From: a bacterium
GTDB lineage: Bacteria; Atribacterota; Phoenicimicrobiia; Phoenicimicrobiales; Phoenicimicrobiaceae
DNA: 7,575 nucleotides
Direction of reading: 5' to 3'
Assembly: GCA_018819665.1 (NCBI GenBank)
Contig: JAHJOY010000108.1
Location: forward strand, 1 to 7,575
This document shows positions 1 to 6,390 of the stretch, one piece after another. The notes under the pieces are model-generated. The model was not told the origin of the DNA. It saw only the letters and a list, made by a program, of their open reading frames with translations, and ran no database searches. Made by a program: the position numbers and the translations under genes. How positions within the stretch are numbered: the stretch's first letter is position 1; every line of letters starts with the position of its first letter.

Positions 1-52
1 ATAACATAATTTTAATCAATTAACCTAATAGGCCGGGGAGGAGGGCAGAAAA

Positions 53-1144
53 ATGAAGGTAAAAAATCTTTTAAATAATTTAGATAAAATTGCCCCTTTT
101 TTCTTACAGGAAAGTTTTGATAATAGTGGAATTCAATTTGCTGACCTTGATGCTCCTATAACAAAAATATTACTATCCTTAGATATCACTCGGGGGGTTT
201 TGGATGAAGCTTTAGAAAATAAAGTAAATTTAATTATCACCCACCATCCCCTGCTCTTTTCTCCCTTAAAACAGATTACCAAACAGAATAATCCCTTGCT
301 TTTTAAAATCATCACTAATAAAATAAATCTTTTAGCTATGCATACCAATTTTGACCTGGCAGAAAATGGATTAAATGATTATGTAGGGAATTTGTTGGGA
401 ATTAAGAAAATTGCTCCTTTAGAGAGAAGCCCTGAAAAAGTCTTTAAATTTACCGTCTATGTCCCTATTCAACATACAGACCAAGTAAGGCAGGCAATCT
501 TTGAAGCTGGGGCAGGCAAGATAGGTAATTATACCGAAACATCTTTTAATATTGCCGGTCAAGGGACTTTTAAACCCATGGAAGGAACCAATCCGTTTAT
601 CGGAAAAATAGGGGAAAAAGAAACAGTCCAGGAGATAAAAATAGAGACCGTGGTAGCAGAAAGAGATTTAGAATCAGTTGTACAAGTGATGAAAAGTGTG
701 CACCCCTATGAAGAACCGGCTTATGATGTCTATGAACTTAAAACAAAACCTTCGTATGGGATAGGCATATTCGGAGAGATAGATAAAGAAGTAGAAATTT
801 CTAAATTCTCCCTGGAAGTGAAAAATCGGCTCCAAGCCCGCTATACAAGACTTATTAAATCTAATAACCGTAAAATAAAAAGGGTAGCCCTTTGCACGGG
901 AGCAGGAGGCTCTCTCTTGGAACAAGTTAGCCGCAAAAATGTTGATTTATACATAACCGGAGACATTACGTATCATGCTGCACTTCGAGCTAAAGAATTA
1001 GGATTGAATGTTTTAGATATTGAACATTTTGATACGGAAAAATTCTTCGTTGAGGCTCTTTATAATCAATTGATTAAATTTGGAATTCACCAAGATATTT
1101 TAATTAAAAGTAAAAAAATGGCATCGCCTTATCAACTCTTATAA
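53..1144 (+). CDS. Nif3/YqfO-family dinuclear metal-centre protein
   Basis: A 363-residue Nif3-like protein of the long type, in which the two halves of the metal-binding core are separated by an inserted PII/CutA-like domain. The metal ligands known for the family can be placed: His64-His65 (THHPLLF), Asp101 in HTNFD (97-101), and His325 and Glu329 in EHFDTEK. GDITYH lies at 303-308. The insert spans roughly 130-235 and carries its hallmark HPYEEPAYDVYEL (217-229). Length and order agree with Bacillus YqfO-type proteins. The ATG is set by a strong GGGGAGGAGGG ribosome binding site at 35-45, 7 nt upstream. Family members form toroidal hexamers in the cytosol. They are often labelled GTP cyclohydrolase I type 2, but the true substrate is unsettled, so I give no reaction. 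The gene converges on the cyclophilin-like gene with only 23 nt between stops and no clear terminator hairpin. Family assignment is firm, function open. Confidence 0.95.
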   Translation: MKVKNLLNNLDKIAPFFLQESFDNSGIQFADLDAPITKILLSLDITRGVLDEALENKVNLIITHHPLLFSPLKQITKQNNPLLFKIITNKINLLAMHTNFDLAENGLNDYVGNLLGIKKIAPLERSPEKVFKFTVYVPIQHTDQVRQAIFEAGAGKIGNYTETSFNIAGQGTFKPMEGTNPFIGKIGEKETVQEIKIETVVAERDLESVVQVMKSVHPYEEPAYDVYELKTKPSYGIGIFGEIDKEVEISKFSLEVKNRLQARYTRLIKSNNRKIKRVALCTGAGGSLLEQVSRKNVDLYITGDITYHAALRAKELGLNVLDIEHFDTEKFFVEALYNQLIKFGIHQDILIKSKKMASPYQLL

Positions 1145-1167
1145 ATTAGATTTAGCCAGTAACCAGC

Positions 1168-1545
1168 TCATTCACTTTTTTCAATGATAATTTTTGCTCC
1201 GGAGCGGACTTTTTTAAACACTTGGGGATCCCCTATAATCTTCCCGAAGACATTCACCGGACTGGCTGGTCTGATCTCTTCACCTTCACTGGCGGGAGTA
1301 GGTCCAAAAAAAATACAAAAAGCATTTCCCGGTGGCCAATAACCTAAATCACCTTCTAAAACTACGGCTTTAGCATTCTCTAACCCAACCTTAACCTGTA
1401 TGGAAAAATAAATTTCATCGCCCCAGGTATTTACACTTCCTTCAATGGGAAGTGCCTCCCAGATCTTTTTAGCAGTCTCATTATTATTTAATTCAGCATA
1501 CATTTTAAGATCTTCAACGGTAATCATAATCTTTCCTGTAGCCAT
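1168..1545 (-). CDS. Cyclophilin-like fold protein (TM1367 / Cyclophil_like family)
   Basis: A small soluble protein of 125 residues from the chosen ATG. It matches the small bacterial and archaeal cyclophilin-like family (Pfam Cyclophil_like, TM1367 type). Supporting stretches are an N-terminal strand then LNNNETAKKIWEALP, the WGDEIYFSI segment, the GDLGYWPPGNAFCIFFGPTP core and a closing VNVFGKIIGD strand. An upstream in-frame ATG at 1554 would add MFI, but it touches the AAAGAGG ribosome binding site with no spacer. The ATG at 1545 has a 9-nt spacer and is preferred. Family members have the cyclophilin beta-barrel; whether they have prolyl isomerase activity or bind a small ligand is not established. 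The gene lies 123 nt downstream of the transketolase on the same strand. Read-through is possible, and only a poor promoter-like match (TTGCTC, 17 nt, TAAATA) is visible in the gap. There is no signal peptide. Confidence 0.85.
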   Translation of the reverse strand: MATGKIMITVEDLKMYAELNNNETAKKIWEALPIEGSVNTWGDEIYFSIQVKVGLENAKAVVLEGDLGYWPPGNAFCIFFGPTPASEGEEIRPASPVNVFGKIIGDPQVFKKVRSGAKIIIEKSE

Positions 1546-1554
1546 TATAAACAT

Positions 1555-1561
1555 CCTCTTT
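1555..1561 (-). promoter_or_regulatory. Ribosome binding site deciding the cyclophilin-like start
   Basis: AAAGAGG on the minus strand. It abuts the ATG at 1554 directly and is 9 nt from the ATG at 1545, so the shorter protein is the likely product. Confidence 0.6.
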
Positions 1562-1668
1562 ATATTTATAAATTTTTTATACTGGTTTATTTAACTCAAC
1601 CTCTTATTTAATAGTCCATTCGCTAAAGAGCAACCTATCAATATGATGCTATTCACTTATTCTTTAAG

Positions 1669-3738
1669 TTATTTCTTATCATGTAATTCTTTTGCTTTTT
1701 TAGCCACATGTTCGGCGGTTAGCCCAAATGTCTTTAAAAGTTCCCAGGGGGCACCGGATAATCCAAATTCATCATCGACACCTATCATGTCAAACAATAA
1801 TGGCGTATTGTACTTTTTACCACTAGCAATCACCCCGGCAATAATATTGCCAAAACCACCTTTTTGATGTTCCTCTGCTGTAATGACAATTCCAATCTCT
1901 TCAGCGGCTTTGATAATACTCTCTTCGTCTAATGGTTTGACTGTATGTACATTGATTATCCTGGTTTCTAGATTAAAATCCTTTTTCAGAATATAGGCTG
2001 CTCTCATCGCTTCCGCAACCATCGGCCCACAGGCAATGATACAGACATCTTCTTTTTCTGACTGATAGTTAGAAGCAAGTTTAATTTCAAAAGCATCTAC
2101 AAAATTTTCTTTTTCTTCTCTAAACCGAATTATATTGGCTTTCCCAAATTCAAACGGGGTATCTTCTTGGGTAATGATAGGGGTGGCCTCTCGTGCATAT
2201 CTTACCACAGCTGGCCCGTTGATAGAAGCTATGGCATGGGTGGCTTTTTCGGTCTCTATTGCATCACAAGGGATAGCCAGGTGCATATTGGGCAGATAAT
2301 AGAGGTTGCTAATATCCTCTAAGGCCTGATGGGTAGCTCCATCTGCTCCTACCGAGATACCGGCATGGGCATCAGCTATTTTTACATTATAATTATTATA
2401 ACAGACGGTAGTCCTTAGTTGATCCCAATTCCTACCGGTGACAAAGACCCCGTAAGAACCAATAAAGGGAATCTTCCCCTCTTTAGCTAAACCGGAGGCT
2501 ACCACAGTCATATTAGCCTCGGCAATCCCTATTTCGAAAAATCTGTTCTTTCTCTCCGGATGGGAAGCATAGAATTTATCCATCCGGATGGAAGAGGTAA
2601 TATCCGCCCCTAAGGCTATAACTTTCTCATCTTTACCTAATTCTTCTAGAGCCCGACCAAAACCATTGCGAGTAGCGTCCATCTGGACCTGCATCAAAGA
2701 GGTCACATTCCACCAGTAATTACGAGAAAATTTGGGTAGGGAATCTTCTACCTTTTGATCTACTTCTTTTTGGTAATCAGATGCTATCTTTAAGAGGTGG
2801 TCTACTTTTCCTTGGTTAAATTGGGGATCTCCGATATCTTTTAGAGCCTGATCTAAGGATTCTTTACCGGATCTTCCGTCTTTAGGGGCTATACCATGAT
2901 AACCCACTACTCCTTCAGCAAAAGAGACCCCCTTGCCTTTTAGGGTATGGGCAATGATTACGGTGGGTTGACTTTTTACTTTTTCGGCCTTCTCTAAAGC
3001 GTTTAGGATTTCTTTCATATCATGGCCATCAATCTCTATGGTATGCCAACCAAAGGCCTGCCATTTATCAATAAGAGGTTCTAATCTCATCACCTCTTCA
3101 GTAGGGCCATCAATCTGTAAATCATTTCTATCCACAATAGCGGTAAGATTATCTAATTTATAATGAGAGGCACACATAATACTCTCCCAGAGGGAACCTT
3201 CATCAAGTTCTCCATCTCCTAAGATAGAGTAGACTCGATAGTCTTTACCTTCTAATTTAGCATTTAAGGCACAACCTATGGCTACTCCTAAACCCTGGCC
3301 TAAGGAGCCAGCAGAAAGCTCAATGCCGGGTAGTTTTAATCGATTAGGGTGGCCTTCAAATCCAGACCATAATTTTCTTAGCTTTACGGTGTCATCAAGG
3401 GGAAAGTAACCGGCCTCAGCAAGGGCTAGATATAAAGCGGGAGCCTTATGGCCAACTGACCAGAAGACTCTATCCCGGTCTTCCCAGGCTGGATTGGCCG
3501 GGTCGTGTTTTATCTTCTTCAGGTATAATGCGGCAGTAATATCCATAATGGATAAAGTGCCTCCGGTATGACCGGAACCGGCAGCGGTAATGGCTATCAT
3601 ATTGTAGGCTCTCATCTCTTGGGCTTTTTCTATTAATTGTTCAATGGTATAATCTTTCTTTATTTTTCCGGTTTTAGAATCTATAATAGATATTAAATCT
3701 ACTCCTATATGTATATTTTTTCTTAAACTCTTGCCCAC
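1669..3738 (-). CDS. tkt: Transketolase, full-length single chain
   Basis: A 689-residue transketolase carrying both catalytic halves. It transfers two-carbon ketol units between sugar phosphates using thiamine diphosphate (TPP) and a divalent metal in the pentose phosphate pathway. The N-terminal TPP domain has GSGHTGG (54-60, His57), VGHKAP (His97), the TPP/metal motif starting GDGELDEGSLWE (174) and ending at VDRND (202-206), and His281 in GYHGIAP. The pyrimidine-binding domain has the catalytic glutamate E407 in EIGIAEANM and GATHQALED (467-475, His470). The C-terminal domain follows from about 560. HTGGTLS and the sequence style resemble the split, two-subunit transketolases of archaea and Thermotogota more than the E. 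coli type. Here the halves are joined by a charged linker (about 285-345), and there are about 25 extra N-terminal residues. The start is GTG and overlaps the isomerase stop by 16 nt. AAGAGGGT lies 12 nt upstream; AAGAGG only 1 nt away is too close. No in-frame ATG exists between the upstream stop (3763-3765) and this GTG. Confidence 0.95.
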   Translation of the reverse strand: MGKSLRKNIHIGVDLISIIDSKTGKIKKDYTIEQLIEKAQEMRAYNMIAITAAGSGHTGGTLSIMDITAALYLKKIKHDPANPAWEDRDRVFWSVGHKAPALYLALAEAGYFPLDDTVKLRKLWSGFEGHPNRLKLPGIELSAGSLGQGLGVAIGCALNAKLEGKDYRVYSILGDGELDEGSLWESIMCASHYKLDNLTAIVDRNDLQIDGPTEEVMRLEPLIDKWQAFGWHTIEIDGHDMKEILNALEKAEKVKSQPTVIIAHTLKGKGVSFAEGVVGYHGIAPKDGRSGKESLDQALKDIGDPQFNQGKVDHLLKIASDYQKEVDQKVEDSLPKFSRNYWWNVTSLMQVQMDATRNGFGRALEELGKDEKVIALGADITSSIRMDKFYASHPERKNRFFEIGIAEANMTVVASGLAKEGKIPFIGSYGVFVTGRNWDQLRTTVCYNNYNVKIADAHAGISVGADGATHQALEDISNLYYLPNMHLAIPCDAIETEKATHAIASINGPAVVRYAREATPIITQEDTPFEFGKANIIRFREEKENFVDAFEIKLASNYQSEKEDVCIIACGPMVAEAMRAAYILKKDFNLETRIINVHTVKPLDEESIIKAAEEIGIVITAEEHQKGGFGNIIAGVIASGKKYNTPLLFDMIGVDDEFGLSGAPWELLKTFGLTAEHVAKKAKELHDKK

Positions 3739-4637
3739 GCCTCTTTTAGCACCCTCTTGGCATTAGCTATAACCACCTCTGAGGTCTCACCAGCCAGTGG
3801 CTTTACCTCAAAGCTTACGATAGGTGGATTCTGATAATTTAAGAAGCCGATATCCAATAGCACTTTTAAAAATTCCGTTAATTCCTGGACATCATTTTCC
3901 CCTCCCTCAATGCCAAACCTGGGGTGTTGATCTCCATAGCCGGGATGCTCTTTATCTCTCATGATACAATTACCCATATGCGCATGGACAAGATAATCCT
4001 TAATCGGCATGATGGCCTGAGTGGGAGTCTCATTTAAAAGGGGAAGATGGGATAAATCAACCATTAAGCCAAAGTTATCATATTCTTTCCTTACCTCAGC
4101 TGCCAACTTTCTTGCTTCATTCGCTGGTCCAATTAAGCACTTTTTATCAATATCTCGATCAAATATCTCTAAAGTTATCCCTAAGTCTCCTTTGGATTTA
4201 GCATAATCGCATATTTCTTTAATGGAGGAAACTAACAAATTTAGAGCTTGTTCTCGTTCCTCTTCTCCTGGGTCCTTACCACTTAGAAAGGCAAGAGCCT
4301 TTGCTCCTATCTCATAAGCCTCGTCAACTCCTGCTTTTATTTCCCTTACTGCCATCTTTCTCTCTTCTTCATTAAAAGAGTTAAGATTTAGGTTATTAAT
4401 CAATAATCGTGGCTGAGCACCATAAGCAACAGTTAAATGGCTCATCTCTAATAGTTTTTTCGCTTTATCTCTTACTTTATCATCCTTGATCCAGGAAACC
4501 TCCACCGCAGTAAAGAAATCATCCTCAGCTATTTTTTGTAACGTTTCCAGGATTGGTCCGTCACCTTTCATCGTTTCAGGATAAGCCATAAAGTGGATTA
4601 GTCCTACTTTCATAAATTTATACATCGACTCTTGCAT
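3723..4637 (-). CDS. Sugar phosphate isomerase/epimerase-like TIM-barrel protein (AP endonuclease 2 fold)
   Basis: A protein of about 304 residues with the xylose isomerase-like TIM barrel. From the chosen start, metal-site residues of this superfamily are recognisable: Glu157 in TLEIFDRD, Asp194 and His197 in MVDLSHLP, His220 in VHAHMGN, and Glu277 in SFEVKP. HPGYGD (231-236) resembles the substrate loop of hydroxypyruvate isomerase and tagatose/allulose epimerase relatives. The exact substrate cannot be read from sequence. Four in-frame ATGs compete (4649, 4637, 4625, 4613). I chose 4637 because AAGG lies 5 nt upstream, and this ATG falls 1 nt after the GntR stop, the usual geometry for translational coupling. 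The barrel itself begins at MKVGLIHF (ATG 4613), so that start is also possible. The 3' end overlaps the transketolase start. Between a GntR regulator and transketolase, it probably isomerises a sugar or sugar phosphate that enters the pentose phosphate pool. Confidence 0.85.
   Translation of the reverse strand: MQESMYKFMKVGLIHFMAYPETMKGDGPILETLQKIAEDDFFTAVEVSWIKDDKVRDKAKKLLEMSHLTVAYGAQPRLLINNLNLNSFNEEERKMAVREIKAGVDEAYEIGAKALAFLSGKDPGEEEREQALNLLVSSIKEICDYAKSKGDLGITLEIFDRDIDKKCLIGPANEARKLAAEVRKEYDNFGLMVDLSHLPLLNETPTQAIMPIKDYLVHAHMGNCIMRDKEHPGYGDQHPRFGIEGGENDVQELTEFLKVLLDIGFLNYQNPPIVSFEVKPLAGETSEVVIANAKRVLKEAWARV
3751..3758 (-). promoter_or_regulatory. Ribosome binding site for the transketolase GTG start
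   Basis: AAGAGGGT lies inside the end of the isomerase gene, 12 nt before the GTG at 3738. It is the better placed of two purine-rich runs; the second, AAGAGG at 3740-3745, leaves only 1 nt. It supports a coupled start on GTG. Confidence 0.45.
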
Positions 4638-4638
4638 A

Positions 4639-5328
4639 TTAGCCTTCATTACTCATAGTGTAATGCTCGTGCATTCTATCGCGGGCTCCTTTGCTATCTT
4701 TGTTTTTAATGGCCTTAAGAATCTCATTATGCTCTTCAAAATACTTCTGAATATGACCAGGAATGCTCCAGCTTTTCTCCTTCAGGTTTATCCAGAGCTT
4801 TTCCTGTGATAGGTCAATCAGGTAAATCATCATGGAAAAAAGGAGGCTATTATGAGCTGCCCTAGCTATATTAATGTGAAATTCTCTATCAAATTCCATT
4901 ATCTCAGGGATGTTCGTTACAGCAGCGTCCTTCATTTTATTCAAGGACCCCTGAATAGTAGCTATCTCTTTCTCGGTAGCCTTTTCGGCGGCAAGACCGA
5001 CAATCTCGGGTTCCAATGCCTTTATTGCCTCCAAGAGCTCAAAAGGGATCGCCTCTTCTCCAAGCTCTCTAAATTTTTGCTCATACAAAAGGAAGTTAAA
5101 ATTATACTTGATGAAATTACCCTTACCTCCCCTACCCTCTATTATTCCTAAAATTTCTAGAGCACTCAGAGCTTCTCTTACCGAAGGACGAGAAGTTCCA
5201 AACTCTTCTGCTAGAACTTGTTCTGGAGGAAGTTTATCCCCTGGTTTTAACCTACCCTCTTTTATTAAAACTCGAACTTGTTCAACTATTTCCATATAAA
5301 CTTTTTTAGTTTGAACTTTGTTAAACAC
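4639..5328 (-). CDS. GntR-family transcriptional regulator, FadR/FCD subfamily
   Basis: A 229-residue regulator. The N-terminal winged helix-turn-helix occupies about 8-75, with the diagnostic LKPGDKLPPEQVLAEEFG (27-44), SRPSVREAL (46-54) and GIIEGRGGKGNFI (61-73). The C-terminal all-helical FCD ligand domain fills the rest. The metal-binding residues typical of FCD domains are present: Asp147 and His151 in FDREFH, His200 in EEHNEIL, and His220/His222 in MHEHYT. It is therefore likely to bind a carboxylate such as a sugar acid through a metal ion. The start is GTG, with AAGGAG 7 nt upstream; the next in-frame ATG (codon 12) would cut into the winged helix and lacks such a site. It is first in an operon with the sugar isomerase-like gene and transketolase, so it most likely represses its own operon in the absence of substrate. 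The promoter and operator in front of it are listed separately. Confidence 0.95.
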   Translation of the reverse strand: MFNKVQTKKVYMEIVEQVRVLIKEGRLKPGDKLPPEQVLAEEFGTSRPSVREALSALEILGIIEGRGGKGNFIKYNFNFLLYEQKFRELGEEAIPFELLEAIKALEPEIVGLAAEKATEKEIATIQGSLNKMKDAAVTNIPEIMEFDREFHINIARAAHNSLLFSMMIYLIDLSQEKLWINLKEKSWSIPGHIQKYFEEHNEILKAIKNKDSKGARDRMHEHYTMSNEG

Positions 5329-5335
5329 TGAAAGG

Positions 5336-5341
5336 CTCCTT
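5336..5341 (-). promoter_or_regulatory. Ribosome binding site deciding the GntR GTG start
   Basis: AAGGAG with a 7-nt spacer to GTG at 5328. This near-ideal placement is the reason for choosing GTG over the downstream ATG. Confidence 0.75.
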
Positions 5342-5370
5342 TTTATATATTATTTGTCCTATTGGTAATA

Positions 5371-5381
5371 TTGTCATACAA
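5371..5381 (-). promoter_or_regulatory. FadR-type GntR operator, probable autoregulation site
   Basis: TTGTCATACAA is an inverted repeat (TTGT, 3-nt centre, ACAA). It fits the TNGTNNNACNA operator pattern known for the FadR subfamily of GntR regulators. It sits 10 nt downstream of the -10 hexamer, at about +4 to +14 of the predicted transcript. A bound repressor would block transcription initiation of the gntR, isomerase and tkt operon. The regulator encoded directly downstream belongs to the matching subfamily. Confidence 0.65.
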
Positions 5382-5391
5382 GTTAAATAAT

Positions 5392-5419
5392 ATTATATCG
5401 CAAAACAATATAATGTCAA
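5392..5419 (-). promoter_or_regulatory. Consensus sigma-70-type promoter of the gntR-isomerase-tkt operon
   Basis: On the minus strand a perfect TTGACA (-35, plus-strand 5414-5419) and a perfect TATAAT (-10, plus-strand 5392-5397) are separated by 16 nt. Transcription should start near 5385, giving a leader of about 57 nt before the GTG of the regulator gene. The match to consensus is unusually strong and implies control by repression rather than activation. Confidence 0.75.
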
Positions 5420-5447
5420 ATTTTTTTATTTTTTTATTTTAAATTGA

Positions 5448-5598
5448 AAAATTGAATCTAATTCTAAATATAATGCCTATGGAGGGCATTTAACTTCCAC
5501 GATTATTAGTGGAACTGATGAAATTGTAATCGAAGAAATTAAAAATACAGTTAAAAGGGAATTTAATAAAGAAGCAGGTAAAAATAGTATAATTCTTA
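5448..5598 (+). other. Start-less open stretch with protein-like sequence, possible gene remnant
   Basis: Between the nitroreductase stop and the gntR promoter the plus strand stays open after TGA at 5445-5447. It reads YNAYGGHLTSTIISGTDE, then a lysine/glutamate-rich helix-like stretch and SIILMEYIY. There is no ATG, GTG or TTG before the methionine near its end and no ribosome binding site. The frame then runs antisense into the nitroreductase gene until TAG at 5667-5669. The residue pattern (short beta strand, SGTDE turn, amphipathic helix) looks more like a decayed coding sequence than random AT-rich spacer. I do not recognise the family, and the reading is uncertain. Confidence 0.2.
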
Positions 5599-6108
5599 TG
5601 GAATATATTTATCGTAACAAACAATTTCCGATAAAGGCTTTCTCCCGGTCTTACTTCCTAATTCCTTAGGATATCCTACCGACATTAGGGCAACAACCAG
5701 GACATCTTCGGGAACACCTAAGATTTCTTTAACCTGATCCTGGTAGAAGGCACCGATCCAACAAGTTCCTAATCCTAAAGATGCTGCTTCTAAACTCATA
5801 TGATCCAGAGCAATTGCTAAATCGATAGGAGAACTGTGTTCACCATTACTCATTATATGATCAAGATTATAAGCACACCCGGCGATAACTACCGGAGCTT
5901 CTCCTACAAATTTCTGATTCTTGCAAGCAGGAACCAATTTTTTTCTTAAACTCTCCTCTTTTACTACTATAAATTTCCAACCTTGCTGATTACTAGCAGA
6001 AGGTGCTAATCTGCCCGCCTCTAAAATCTGTTGTAATACTTCTTCGGGAATTTCTTTTTCCCGATAACTACGAACACTCTGCCTTTTTTTAATTGCCTCT
6101 AAGACCAT
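5596..6108 (-). CDS. Nitroreductase-family FMN oxidoreductase, small form
   Basis: A 170-residue nitroreductase-fold protein, at the short end of the family. It should bind FMN and transfer electrons from NAD(P)H to a quinone, nitro compound or other acceptor; the physiological substrate cannot be told. FMN-contact motifs are in place: KRQSVRSY at 8-15, RLAPSASNQQ at 33-42, LGLGTCWIGAF at 111-121, and GRKPLSEIV at 155-163, where the basic residues contact the FMN phosphate. The ATG is firmly set by AAGGAGG at 6116-6122, 7 nt upstream. There is no iron-sulfur domain or signal peptide, so it should be a cytosolic homodimer. It is probably transcribed alone: a TATAAT lies just upstream at 6129-6134, a perfect palindrome covers the -35 position, and the next minus-strand gene is more than 360 nt away. 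Confidence 0.93.
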   Translation of the reverse strand: MVLEAIKKRQSVRSYREKEIPEEVLQQILEAGRLAPSASNQQGWKFIVVKEESLRKKLVPACKNQKFVGEAPVVIAGCAYNLDHIMSNGEHSSPIDLAIALDHMSLEAASLGLGTCWIGAFYQDQVKEILGVPEDVLVVALMSVGYPKELGSKTGRKPLSEIVCYDKYIP

Positions 6109-6128
6109 TCTACTTCCTCCTTCAAATT

Positions 6129-6134
6129 ATTATA
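6129..6134 (-). promoter_or_regulatory. Possible -10 element of the nitroreductase gene
   Basis: A perfect TATAAT on the minus strand, 20 nt before the ATG. No good -35 hexamer lies 16-18 nt upstream; that place is occupied by the 20-bp palindrome. The implied leader would be very short but would still contain the AAGGAGG site. In an AT-rich spacer the match may be accidental. Confidence 0.3.
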
Positions 6135-6136
6135 AT

Positions 6137-6156
6137 GGGTTTGATAAATCAAACCC
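6137..6156. repeat. Perfect 20-bp palindrome, hairpin or operator
   Basis: GGGTTTGATAAATCAAACCC forms a 9-bp perfect stem with a 2-nt centre. It lies 28 nt upstream of the nitroreductase ATG. It is not followed by a T-run on either strand, so a terminator is unlikely. It could be the operator of a dimeric repressor over the -35 region, or one copy of a dispersed palindromic repeat. Confidence 0.55.
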
Positions 6157-6167
6157 TACCCTTTTGT

Positions 6168-6278
6168 CATTCAGACTGTGTCACAATTACATCTTTTACC
6201 TAACCTTAAAAATTTTAAATTTTTTTAATCTACAAAAAATAATTGCTAAATAGAATTAGTTATAACACAGTCTGAATG
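6168..6278. mobile_element. MITE-like 111-bp element with 14-bp perfect terminal inverted repeats
   Basis: CATTCAGACTGTGT (6168-6181) is repeated inverted and without mismatch as ACACAGTCTGAATG (6265-6278). Similarity continues imperfectly about 12 nt inward. The 83 bases between are very AT-rich and non-coding. The GACTGTGT core resembles termini I associate with IS256/Mutator-type elements, but this is from memory and weak. I see no target-site duplication: the flanks are CTTTTGT on the left and CTTTCAT on the right. It could be a non-autonomous element, the fused ends of a lost insertion sequence, or a structured RNA or operator pair. Confidence 0.45.
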
Positions 6279-6285
6279 CTTTCAT
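6256..6285 (-). pseudogene. Truncated gene start (ribosome binding site, ATG, a few codons) cut by the inverted-repeat element
   Basis: A good ribosome binding site AAAGGAG (6294-6300) stands 8 nt before ATG at 6285. The reading frame is only MKAFRLCYN and then TAA. From the third codon onward the sequence is the inverted repeat of the MITE-like element. The layout (AAAGGAG, AT-rich spacer, ATG AAA) closely resembles the start of the ice-binding gene at 7217. I infer that another gene, perhaps a paralogous surface protein, once began here and lost its body. A functional nine-codon leader peptide is an alternative. Confidence 0.3.
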
Positions 6286-6328
6286 TATACGTTCTCCTTT
6301 ATATTGTTGCGTTTTGCTGTTGCCTTTC

Positions 6329-6348
6329 CGGCTCTTTGAAAAAAGCCG
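6329..6348 (-). other. Hairpin in the leader of the truncated gene
   Basis: On the minus strand CGGCTTT pairs with AAAGAGCCG (8 bp including one G-T pair) around loop TTCA. It is followed directly by GAAAGGCAAC. It lies about 45 nt before the orphan start codon at 6285. A hairpin followed by GGAAAGG also occurs in the ice-binding gene leader. Confidence 0.35.
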
Positions 6349-6390
6349 TGTGGGATATCTCTGTGCCAAAAGAACGAGGAGTTGTAGAGA

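Noticed and set aside
1145..1167. Bidirectional terminator between the convergent Nif3 and cyclophilin-like genes
   Set aside because: The 23-nt gap and flanks contain no convincing stem followed by a T-run on either strand.
1562..1668. Promoter for the cyclophilin-like gene (TTGCTC, 17 nt, TAAATA)
   Set aside because: Both hexamers are poor matches in a very AT-rich spacer; read-through from the transketolase operon is equally possible.
4852..5299. Two overlapping plus-strand frames (99 and 63 codons) opposite the regulator gene
   Set aside because: They are antisense to the unmistakable GntR helix-turn-helix and FCD domains, with no start signals.
5473..5514. Hairpins ATGCC/GGCAT and TTCCAC/GTGGAA as a terminator for the nitroreductase gene
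   Set aside because: The stems are only 5 and 6 bp and no U-run follows on the minus strand. They also fall within the protein-like remnant, so chance or coding origin is as likely.
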